Source: Dehalococcoidia bacterium
Lineage (GTDB): Bacteria; Chloroflexota; Dehalococcoidia; Dehalococcoidales; RBG-16-60-22
Assembly (NCBI GenBank): GCA_030615035.1
Contig: JAUXAC010000001.1
Location: forward strand, 62,001 to 126,000
Direction: 5' to 3'
Length of the DNA stretch: 64,000 nt
In this document: positions 57,433 to 64,000 of the stretch, piece after piece
Layout of the letters: each line of letters begins with the position of its first letter
How positions within the stretch are numbered: the stretch's first letter is position 1
Translations under genes and position numbers: made by a program
The notes under the pieces: generated by a model
What the model saw: the letters and a program-made list of their open reading frames with translations, nothing else
Databases searched by the model: none
What the model was told of the DNA's origin: nothing

Positions 57433-58518
57433 TTATTGCTTTAATGCCTTGATTGCAGCGATGAACTTTTGGCACTCGGGCATGGTGCGGGGAGCAATGC
57501 GAATATATTCAGGCAATCCAAAGGAAGTGCAATCACGCACCAGAATACCATGTTTGAGTAAAGCAGTGCGGAATCTTTTGGCGTTGCCTACCTTCACCAG
57601 GAAGAAATTCGTGTCTGACAGAAGTGGTTGGAAACCAAGTCGGCAAAGCTCATCTACGAGGAAGTGTTTTGCCTCTTTAATCTTCCTTTTGCTCCGCTCG
57701 AGATAGTCCATATCTTCTAAAACGATAACCCCTGCTTTCTGGGCAACGATATTGACATTCCAGGGAGGACACACCCGGCGCAGACTACTGATAATCCCCT
57801 GATTGGCGACAGCGTAACCCAAACGCAGTCCAGCTAGGGCATAATCCTTGCTAATGGAGCGTAAAATAATCACATTGCCTTCAGAAATCAATCCAATAGC
57901 CGACCAGTTATTGTCGACGAAGCTAATGTAAGCCTCGTCCAGGATGAATAGGCTATTCCTATTGGCAGCTAAAACCATCTCAACCTCTTGCCTGGTGAGA
58001 TATTTACCGGTGGGAGTATTGGGGTTACAGATAAAGACTGCTCTGGGGCGGTGTTGCCTGATGAGGTTAACGGTTTCTCCCAGCCTTGGCGCAAAGTTAT
58101 CTTCTGCTCTCCCCCGTTGCTTAACCGGTTTAGCCCCGGCGATTTGGCAGGCAACTTCATACTCGCCATAGGTTGGCTCAAGTATCAAGACCCGGTCTTC
58201 CTGTCTGAAGTAGACCAAAGCGATGAGGCGGATAAGTTCTGTAGTACCACTTCCCGCCAGAATGTTATCTGTACTTACCCCCAGCTTTTCCGAAAGTTGC
58301 TGCCGGAATTCGGTTGCCTCCGAGTCTGGATATTGCTCAATGGGGGCGGTATAGATAATTTCTCTTACCCTTGGCGGGGGCAAAAATGGGTTAGTGCAGA
58401 CACTAAAGTCAAGAACTGACTCGGGAGTGATTCCCATAGCCATTAGTTCAGCATAATTGATACCACCGTGAGGGCAGACTTTTAGCTTTTCAACCTCAGG
58501 TCTACGTCGTAAGGACAA
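57433..58518 (-). CDS. cobD: Threonine-phosphate decarboxylase / aminotransferase-fold CobD
   Basis: A 361-residue PLP enzyme of the histidinol-phosphate aminotransferase fold. It has HGGINY at the start, ICNPNTPTGKYLT, and the PLP lysine in RSISKDYALAGLRLGY (about residue 221). In this operon it should make (R)-1-amino-2-propanol phosphate from threonine phosphate, used by CbiB. The start is TTG at 58518, chosen for AGGAGG eight bases upstream. It overlaps cbiB by 17 bases. Confidence 0.88.
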   Translation of the reverse strand: MSLRRRPEVEKLKVCPHGGINYAELMAMGITPESVLDFSVCTNPFLPPPRVREIIYTAPIEQYPDSEATEFRQQLSEKLGVSTDNILAGSGTTELIRLIALVYFRQEDRVLILEPTYGEYEVACQIAGAKPVKQRGRAEDNFAPRLGETVNLIRQHRPRAVFICNPNTPTGKYLTRQEVEMVLAANRNSLFILDEAYISFVDNNWSAIGLISEGNVIILRSISKDYALAGLRLGYAVANQGIISSLRRVCPPWNVNIVAQKAGVIVLEDMDYLERSKRKIKEAKHFLVDELCRLGFQPLLSDTNFFLVKVGNAKRFRTALLKHGILVRDCTSFGLPEYIRIAPRTMPECQKFIAAIKALKQ

Positions 58519-59434
58519 AGTGAACTCCTCCTACTGTGAAACATATTAAGACCCAGACCAGCATGGCTATTTGCGCCAGTTTTAATGAGTTATCAATGGT
58601 CTCTGGCACTAGTGGTGCATTTACCTTGCCTAATTTGTAGCATCCCACCTTTTCTAGCTGCACATTGAGGGCACCGGCAACTGCTGCCATGGGCCAGCCA
58701 GCATTGGGGCTCTCGGTTTTGGCATGCTCCCTGAGGGCGACATGCCAGGATTTATGCCCGTCTCTTCGGGACAAAAAAGTGGCTAGAACCAGAAGTAGCA
58801 CCGTCAACCTCGCTGGTATGAAGTTAAGTATATCATCCAATCTGCTGGCAAATTTGCCCAGATACTCATATTTCCTGTGATAGCCTACCATAGCATCTAG
58901 AGTATTGACCACCCGATAGGCAATGGCTCCCGGGACACCAAGCAGCAAAAAATAAAACAAGGGGGCAATAAAGCTGTCGCTGGTGTTCTCTGCCACTGAC
59001 TCCACAGTAGCCGATACCAGTAACGGCTTGGGCAGCCCCCGGGTATCACGACTGACTAGCGAGCGCAACTCAAAGCGCGCTTCATCCAGTTTATCTTCCA
59101 TCAAAAGCCTCTTGATTCCGAGTGCGGCTCGCCGCAGTTCTCTTAAAGAAAAGGTGGATTTAAGCAGCACTGCCCCGACAATCACATAAGCCGCAAAGCT
59201 AAAGCTCTTTAGATAGAGAAGTGCAAAATAGGCAGGAACTGCAAAAAGTCCTACCGTGACCAGAACTATTCCTGACCCGTACAAAAACTGCGCTAAGGCA
59301 GATTGACCGGTGTTACCCTTTTCCAGAAGTGAAATGACCTTTCCCATCCATACCACAGGATGTATGGTGCGTAGAGGTTCGCCTAAAACCAGGTCAAAGG
59401 TTAAAGCCAGCAACACTATGAGCAGAATGTCCAC
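58502..59434 (-). CDS. cbiB: Adenosylcobinamide-phosphate synthase
   Basis: Membrane protein attaching aminopropanol phosphate to the corrinoid f side chain. The 310-residue protein has the family opening TFDLVLGEPLRTIHPVVWMGK, GDKxx-like SRDTRGLPK, and ESVAENTSDSFIAPLFYFLLLG (two parts, about residues 145-170), followed by the hydrophobic C-terminus. It overlaps cobD and is four bases from btuD. Confidence 0.94.
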   Translation of the reverse strand: MDILLIVLLALTFDLVLGEPLRTIHPVVWMGKVISLLEKGNTGQSALAQFLYGSGIVLVTVGLFAVPAYFALLYLKSFSFAAYVIVGAVLLKSTFSLRELRRAALGIKRLLMEDKLDEARFELRSLVSRDTRGLPKPLLVSATVESVAENTSDSFIAPLFYFLLLGVPGAIAYRVVNTLDAMVGYHRKYEYLGKFASRLDDILNFIPARLTVLLLVLATFLSRRDGHKSWHVALREHAKTESPNAGWPMAAVAGALNVQLEKVGCYKLGKVNAPLVPETIDNSLKLAQIAMLVWVLICFTVGGVHFVLTT

Positions 59435-59438
59435 GGTG

Positions 59439-60254
59439 TTAAACTATACCTCCTTCAGGCTTCGCCGATTTGTTGTTACCGGCACTGAGCAGAACCGCGG
59501 GCAGGCCGTTAAGCGGATGGGTGTAGACACAGCTCTCAGCTCCATAGACCTCCTTGATATTACCGGGAGTGATGACCTCCCTGGGTGTTCCCTCAGCATG
59601 AACTCGCTCGTTATTTATCAGGACTAACCGGTCGCAGTATTGCGAGGCAAGGTTTAAATCATGAAGGGCAGCCAGAACTGCCAGGTTATTCTCCAGGCAG
59701 AGATTCTTAATCAGGTCAAGGATTTCAACCTGACGACCGATATCCAGATTTGCAGTCGGCTCGTCCAGAAGAATCGCTTTTGTCTCCTGAGCCAGAACCC
59801 GGGCAATGAGTAGGCATTGTATCTCCCCGCCGGAAAGCTCGCCTACTCTTCGCCCGGCAAGGGAGCAGGTCGCTGTCTTTTCCATAGCTTGCCATGCGAT
59901 AGCTATTTCCCTTGGCCCTTCATACTGAAAAAGACTGAGGTGGGGATTCCGACCCATGAGCACTATCTCAAAAGCGGTAAAGGCACTGGGCAAAAGTGGC
60001 ATCTGTGGGACTACACCGAGCAAGCGGGCTAAATCTCTTCTTGGTATCTTGGTTACATCCTTCCCGTCCAGAAATACTTTCCCTGAGATAGGAGAGATAA
60101 CCCGACTTAGCGTCCGGATAATGGTTGACTTGCCACAGCCATTCGGCCCGATAAGCCCCACCATCTCTCCGGGGCTCACTTGAAAGGTCAGTTCTTTTAA
60201 CACTACCTTGCGACCATAGCCGAGCCAGACATTCTGCAATTCTATCTTAATCAT
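59439..60254 (-). CDS. btuD: Corrinoid ABC transporter ATP-binding protein
   Basis: ATPase of a BtuCD-type importer. The 271-residue protein has Walker A GPNGCGKSTIIRTLSR (about residues 36-51), signature GELSGGEIQCLLIARVLAQ, and Walker B AILLDEPTANLD. A short C-terminal tail follows. Its position between btuC and cbiB under a B12 riboswitch supports corrinoid rather than haem or siderophore uptake, though the family covers all three. Confidence 0.9.
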   Translation of the reverse strand: MIKIELQNVWLGYGRKVVLKELTFQVSPGEMVGLIGPNGCGKSTIIRTLSRVISPISGKVFLDGKDVTKIPRRDLARLLGVVPQMPLLPSAFTAFEIVLMGRNPHLSLFQYEGPREIAIAWQAMEKTATCSLAGRRVGELSGGEIQCLLIARVLAQETKAILLDEPTANLDIGRQVEILDLIKNLCLENNLAVLAALHDLNLASQYCDRLVLINNERVHAEGTPREVITPGNIKEVYGAESCVYTHPLNGLPAVLLSAGNNKSAKPEGGIV

Positions 60255-60261
60255 GTTAGCC

Positions 60262-61320
60262 TCAGAAAATTATCTTTCTCTTGCGCCGTAATAAGTAGAG
60301 GAAGAAAGGTGCTCCACAAAGGGCAGTGATTACTCCTACCGGTATCTCCGTAGGTGCCAGAACTGTGCGTGCTATCAGGTCGGCAAGGATTAGGAAAATG
60401 GCACCGGTGAGAACCGACAATGGTAGCAGAAAACGGTGGTCGGCACCCCAGATTAAGCGCACCGCGTGAGGAATGATGATACCGACAAAGCCGATGGTGC
60501 CCACGAAAGAAACGGCAGCAGCAGTAATCAGAGTAGCCGCCACCAGTAGTACCAGCTTGAGCCTTTCCACATTGATCCCTAGTTGCTGAGCCTGCTCCTC
60601 ATCAAGCTGCATTATATTAAGTGGACGAGCATAAAGCAGGATAACGACTACCCCCACCAGCACATAGGGAAGAACAACCCTCACCTCTGACCATTGGCTC
60701 AAGGAGAAGCTACCCATTAGCCAAAAGATAATGCCGTGCATCTTCTCCCCGCTGGAAATGATGAGATAGGAGACGATTGACCCTAAAAGCGCTCCTAAAG
60801 CCACACCAGCGAGAATAAGCGTGGTCACAGGTATGGTTTTGCCTACCCGGGCTAAATTATAGACAATGGCGGTGCTAATCAGTGCCCCACTGAAGGCGAG
60901 CAGGGGAATAATACCAAACCCCATACCGTGCCAGGTGGTCGGTAGTAAAAAGCCAATGACTGCCCCCAGCGCTGCTCCCTGAGCGACCCCAATAAGGTAG
61001 GGGTCGGCCAGTGGATTGCGGAAGAGTCCTTGGTAAGTAGCCCCGGCGATGGCTAGGGCAGCACCGACAATTCCTGCCAGAATAACCCTGGGCAAGCGTA
61101 TCTCCAGAATTATGGTCTCCAGGGTGCCGGTCCAGGTAGGGGTCATCTCGACCAGAGGTAATTTGGAAAGCAGGATGCTGGATGTAGTTAAGAAGGGAAT
61201 CTTAACGCTACCCACGGTGGTAGCCAGTGCCACCATCACCACCAGCAGGATGAAAAGCCCTAGGATACCGTACAGCCGACCATGCCATCGAGCAGGGTGG
61301 ATTGGCGGAGCAGTGTTCAC
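60262..61320 (-). CDS. btuC: Corrinoid ABC transporter permease
   Basis: A 352-residue FecCD/BtuC permease with about nine or ten membrane helices. Family text includes ILEIRLPRVILAGIVGAALAIAGATYQG (in parts), NPLADPYLIGVAQGAALGA, and FVGLIVPHAVRL-like FVGIIIPHAVRLIWG near residue 280. It overlaps the first btuF by four bases and belongs to the riboswitch operon. Confidence 0.92.
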   Translation of the reverse strand: MNTAPPIHPARWHGRLYGILGLFILLVVMVALATTVGSVKIPFLTTSSILLSKLPLVEMTPTWTGTLETIILEIRLPRVILAGIVGAALAIAGATYQGLFRNPLADPYLIGVAQGAALGAVIGFLLPTTWHGMGFGIIPLLAFSGALISTAIVYNLARVGKTIPVTTLILAGVALGALLGSIVSYLIISSGEKMHGIIFWLMGSFSLSQWSEVRVVLPYVLVGVVVILLYARPLNIMQLDEEQAQQLGINVERLKLVLLVAATLITAAAVSFVGTIGFVGIIIPHAVRLIWGADHRFLLPLSVLTGAIFLILADLIARTVLAPTEIPVGVITALCGAPFFLYLLRRKRKIIF

Positions 61321-62246
61321 CGGGCCCCCTTAAATAATTCTGGGTGTATGAACTCGGCGAATTTTTCTAGCCCGTCAACTATCCGTGGTCCGGGGCGACT
61401 AGCCAGATTAGCGTCTACCCCATATACCTGATCGTTAATACGGGCATCCATATCGCTCAATCTCTCGTCATTCTTAGCAAACTGAAGAGGCAAGTCCTCA
61501 CCGCTACCGTGCCCACCGCCGGCAATCATTACCTGGGGGTTGGCGGCAATGAATGCCTCAAAACTTATATCGGCATAACCAGTAAGGTCTCGGGCAATAT
61601 TTATTCCTCCCGCCTTGTCAATCAGGTCGTCCTGCAGGGTTTCTGAACCAGATGCCATCAAAGGGTCATGCCAGACAATGTAGAAAACCCTTGGTCTTTG
61701 ACCCTCAGGCAGCCCACCTGTTTTGTCAGTAACCGCCTTAATCCTGTTCTCCATCTCTGCTACCAATCCGGAAGCCTCCTCTTCTTCCCCGGTAATTTCC
61801 CCAACTAAGTTGATAGCTTCCAGTACTTCATCAAGAGTCTTCGGATTTAAAGCAAAAACAGTTATTCCTTTCCCCTCAAGCTGCGGAATGATTCTTTTCT
61901 CATGGATTGAGGTGGCTAATATCAGGTCTGGAGAAAGAGCGACCAATTCCTCTATATTCGGTGTACTAAAACCGCCTATGCTGGGTTTCTCTTTAACTTC
62001 TGAAGGGTAATCGCAATAGTCGGTTACTGCCACAACCCTATCCGCCAGACCTAATGCGAATAGAATCTCGGTATTGCTCGGGGCGAGGGAGATGATTCTT
62101 TGTGGGATTCCGTCCAGCTTGACTACTCTCCCTAGCTGGTCTATTACCTCACCTGTAGATGGTGGCACTTCTTTTGGGGGTGGTGTGCAAGCCGCAAAAA
62201 GACTCAAGAGGAAAATGCCAATACTTAGTGCCATTAGTCTCATCAT
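61317..62246 (-). CDS. btuF: Corrinoid-binding lipoprotein BtuF, copy 1
   Basis: A 309-residue periplasmic-type binding protein of the BtuF/FhuD fold. A signal peptide is followed by the lipobox LFAAC, then DQLGRVVKLDGIPQRIISLAPSNTEILFALGL in sections and the long connecting helix. I place the start at ATG 62246, since AAAGGAG lies eight bases upstream; a longer frame to 62267 lacks this. It resembles the next gene throughout, so the two are tandem duplicates, though strongly diverged. Confidence 0.88.
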   Translation of the reverse strand: MMRLMALSIGIFLLSLFAACTPPPKEVPPSTGEVIDQLGRVVKLDGIPQRIISLAPSNTEILFALGLADRVVAVTDYCDYPSEVKEKPSIGGFSTPNIEELVALSPDLILATSIHEKRIIPQLEGKGITVFALNPKTLDEVLEAINLVGEITGEEEEASGLVAEMENRIKAVTDKTGGLPEGQRPRVFYIVWHDPLMASGSETLQDDLIDKAGGINIARDLTGYADISFEAFIAANPQVMIAGGGHGSGEDLPLQFAKNDERLSDMDARINDQVYGVDANLASRPGPRIVDGLEKFAEFIHPELFKGAR

Positions 62247-62276
62247 CAAAATAACTCCTTTACTCAACTACACTTG

Positions 62277-63203
62277 CTAAAATCGCTCAGGATGGAAGTC
62301 TTTTGCCAATTGTTCGATGGTTTGGCCGATACGGGGGCTAGGTCGGCAGATTAGGTCGCAAGAAATGACAGCGATTCTGCCCTTCTTGACCGCAGTTAAA
62401 TCTCCCCAGCCTTCTTGCTCTTTTATCCTTGCCTTAGCCTCTTCCTCGTCTTCGCCGCATACAACAATTATATCTGGGTCGAGTTTAATCAGGGTTTCTA
62501 GGTCAAGTTGAAAGTAATCCTTATCAGTGTCAGCGAAAATATTCCTTCCCCCAGCAAGCCGATAGACGTCAGTCTGGAAGGATACACCACCTATAGTTCC
62601 GACAGGGTCTAAACCCATCACTCTGAAGATAGTAGGCCTTTTCTCTTCGGGGATATCCTTGATTTTCGCCTCAACCTTCTCAATCCTTGCTTCTACATCC
62701 TTCCTCAACTGTTGGGCAGCGGCGGAGCTTCCCGTCAGCTTTCCAATTCTCTCGAAGGATTCTAAAACATCGTTTACTGAATTGGGGTAAAGCCAGAATA
62801 CTGTTTGCCCCTTTTCTTCAAGTTTCGTAACCACTGATTTCTGCAAAGTGCCAACGGATAGTATGAGGTCAGGTTTTAGGGCGATGATTTTCTCTGGGTC
62901 TGCGGTAGCAAAGCCACCAATCTCTTCTTTTTCCTTTGCCTCTTCTGGATAGTTACAATAGCGAGTAACTCCCACAACTCGGTCGCCGAGGCCTAAGGCA
63001 AACAGTATCTCGGTATTGCTCGGAGCAAGGGAAACGATTCTTTGTGGGATTTTCTCTAGTTTAACCACCCTGCCCATCTGGTCGGTAATTTCAATTAGAT
63101 AGGATGTCACCTCTTTGGGGGGTGGTGCACAAGCCGCAAAAAGGGCAAGGACTATGACCAAAACTAGAAAAAACACTCCCAATCTGCACGGTTTACTCTT
63201 CAT
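62277..63203 (-). CDS. btuF: Corrinoid-binding lipoprotein BtuF, copy 2
   Basis: A 308-residue lipoprotein with lipobox LFAAC, similar to copy 1 (shared PQRIxSLAPSNTEILFALGL). The start is ATG 63203 with GGAGGCGAAG upstream. The longer open frame to 63266 is rejected because it would run through the riboswitch terminator. It is the first gene after the riboswitch. The two copies may differ in corrinoid preference. Confidence 0.88.
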   Translation of the reverse strand: MKSKPCRLGVFFLVLVIVLALFAACAPPPKEVTSYLIEITDQMGRVVKLEKIPQRIVSLAPSNTEILFALGLGDRVVGVTRYCNYPEEAKEKEEIGGFATADPEKIIALKPDLILSVGTLQKSVVTKLEEKGQTVFWLYPNSVNDVLESFERIGKLTGSSAAAQQLRKDVEARIEKVEAKIKDIPEEKRPTIFRVMGLDPVGTIGGVSFQTDVYRLAGGRNIFADTDKDYFQLDLETLIKLDPDIIVVCGEDEEEAKARIKEQEGWGDLTAVKKGRIAVISCDLICRPSPRIGQTIEQLAKDFHPERF

Positions 63204-63229
63204 TCTTCGCCTCCAATTATTTTGTAAAT

Positions 63230-63257
63230 AAAAAAACCCCTCGCTCCAGCCGAGGGG
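63230..63257 (-). terminator. Riboswitch-controlled intrinsic terminator
   Basis: On the minus strand CCCCTCG-GCTGGAG-CGAGGGG (63257-63237) is followed by six T. It lies between the cobalamin aptamer and the first btuF, so it is the natural expression platform: corrinoid binding would favour termination. Confidence 0.9.
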
Positions 63258-63284
63258 ATGTAACAAAAAGACCTACCCCTCCCC

Positions 63285-63420
63285 GCGGAGTGATGTAGGA
63301 TACCCAGGGGCTGGCGTTCTGGCTTTTGGCGGCTTATCCGTCAATCACAGTGGCGCGGCCGCGTCGGACTTTCACCGACTTGCTTTCCATTTATGCCCTC
63401 GCTCACGCTCGGGCACCCCT
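63285..63420 (-). promoter_or_regulatory. Cobalamin riboswitch
   Basis: Minus-strand leader with the B12-aptamer core: ATGGAAAGC, then GTCGGTGAAAGTCCGAC (a perfect stem), then CGCCACTGTGATT and the B12 box AGCCAGAACGCCAGCC (63324-63309), in the proper order. Spacing to the terminator at 63257 is normal. It controls the downstream uptake and salvage operon. Confidence 0.9.
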
Positions 63421-63459
63421 GCTTACCTATTCTCTTTTGGTTAAAGAATACCGTAATTT

Positions 63460-63488
63460 GAATAAAAATGCAAGAGGTTTATTGTCAA
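63460..63488 (-). promoter_or_regulatory. Promoter of the corrinoid operon
   Basis: On the minus strand TTGACA (63488-63483), 17 bases, TTATTC (63465-63460), about 40 bases before the riboswitch. Confidence 0.5.
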
Positions 63489-63509
63489 AATATTTTCAAC
63501 AAAGATAAG

Positions 63510-63670
63510 GGGAGCGTAGGTTAGAGAGGGGCAAAGCCTCTGATATGCTCAGGGGGTTTTAGGGGGACGAAGTCCCCCTACCATAACCTCCCCCTTCCCC
63601 TTGCCAAGGGGAAGGGGGATAAAGGGGGATGGGGTTACTAAATAGAACCTGAGGGGGTGAGGTCAGTAAA
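63510..63670 (+). repeat. Dispersed double-hairpin repeat, copy 9
   Basis: Begins with GAGAGGGGCAAAGCCTC, has an additional stem (AGGGGGACGAAGTCCCCCT), a second core stem TTCCCCTTGCCAAGGGGAA, tail GGGGGATAAAGGGGGATGGG and right end GAGGGGGTGAGGTC. It separates the partial nuclease gene from the riboswitch promoter. Confidence 0.75.
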
Positions 63671-63687
63671 AAATCTCAGAAAATTAT

Positions 63688-64000
63688 CTATTTTTCCTTT
63701 TTAATCTTGCTAACCCATAGCTGGGGATAGGTGGCAATAACCTGCCTCAAGGCTTTCAGCTTATTTCTGATATCCTTGGCAACTTCCTCATCAGTAAGAA
63801 GCTGCTTGAGCTGTGCTTGGTCAAGGCTTAACACTTTGTTCCACAAACCCTCCGGTTCAAGTAATGCTCTGACCTCATCCTCGCTGAAGCCTGTCTTCTC
63901 CACGAGCTTATATGTAACATCATGCTCGGTGCCGTGAACCCGGTTTAACCCCTCGGACTGGCAGAAGTCAATAATCGTCTGTTTTGCCTCGTCAATTTTT
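63688..64000 (-). CDS. C-terminal part of a probable PD-(D/E)XK nuclease family protein
   Basis: The frame is open from the window edge to the stop at 63688, 103 codons. The visible part is the C-terminal subdomain: an IDEAKQTIIDFCQ helix, the GLNRVHGTEHDVTYKLV strand, then VRALLEPEGLWNKVLSLDQ and QLKQLL. The look is of the RecB/Cas4-like PD-(D/E)XK proteins of Dehalococcoidia, in which the RVxGT strand and LLEPLGLW helix are common. The catalytic residues and N-terminus lie outside. An internal GTG at 63903 is not taken as the start. Confidence 0.55.
   Translation of the reverse strand, partial: KIDEAKQTIIDFCQSEGLNRVHGTEHDVTYKLVEKTGFSEDEVRALLEPEGLWNKVLSLDQAQLKQLLTDEEVAKDIRNKLKALRQVIATYPQLWVSKIKKEK

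Noticed and set aside
63204..63266. 21-codon N-terminal extension of the second BtuF
   Set aside because: It would be translated from the riboswitch terminator hairpin. ATG 63203 has GGAGG before it and starts a proper signal peptide.

Overview
The window looks like a chromosomal segment of a bacterium of the Dehalococcoidia (phylum Chloroflexota). This is inferred from gene content and order: a corrinoid uptake and salvage operon behind a cobalamin riboswitch with no corrin-ring genes, a GTP-type PEP carboxykinase, an ATP synthase operon, a dgt-dnaG-rpoD block, and DUF2284 and DUF5808 proteins. Nearly everything is core metabolism or information processing. No phage, insertion sequence, plasmid or CRISPR genes are visible. 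The -35/-10 boxes seen (TTGACA-N17-TATAAT type) fit the housekeeping sigma factor encoded at 14366-15916.

Layout. 1-3622: end-truncated fabF, a DUF2284 protein, the tRNA methylthiotransferase mtaB, a DUF5808 protein and a GNAT acetyltransferase. 3690-14362: pckG, tRNA-Arg and tRNA-His, an Smr protein, uvrA, an HD-domain protein, a Rad50/SbcC-like ATPase and ffh. 14366-18729: dgt-dnaG-rpoD on the minus strand. 18943-27392: a BFN (DUF151) protein, a zinc-ribbon protein, then the whole ATP synthase operon, which also holds an undescribed 35-residue membrane ORF (21497-21604) and two copies of a dispersed hairpin repeat between subunit genes. 27437-33303: khpA-rpsP, nfi, prfB with its programmed +1 frameshift, a gluzincin-like protein, radC and a peptide-binding lipoprotein. 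33510-40914: tRNA-Ser, a cold-shock protein, serS, lysS, recO, trmO and dnaX-ybaB-recR.

41125-46470 is the most unusual part. Two CetZ-like tubulin/FtsZ-superfamily proteins (391 residues each, about 75% identical without gaps) lie on the minus strand. Between them, on the plus strand, lie a 711-residue Ala/Glu/Lys/Ser-rich helical repeat protein and a 185-residue coiled-coil protein. Both tubulin-like proteins end in DIPSLL, like the C-terminal tail of FtsZ, and both genes carry the same promoter block. This looks like a self-contained cytoskeletal cassette.

46661-53439: gapdh, a 2-hydroxyacyl-CoA dehydratase-type protein, enolase, a SLOG-fold protein, pth and ligA. 53663-63488: an eleven-gene minus-strand operon (two BtuF, BtuC, BtuD, CbiB, CobD, CobT, CobS, CobC, a DUF71 ATP-pyrophosphatase and CobU) under a B12 riboswitch with an adjoining intrinsic terminator. 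The right end cuts a probable PD-(D/E)XK nuclease gene.

A GC-rich, double-hairpin, MITE-like repeat of roughly 100-190 bp occurs about nine times between genes, and every clear copy points the same way whatever the direction of its neighbours.
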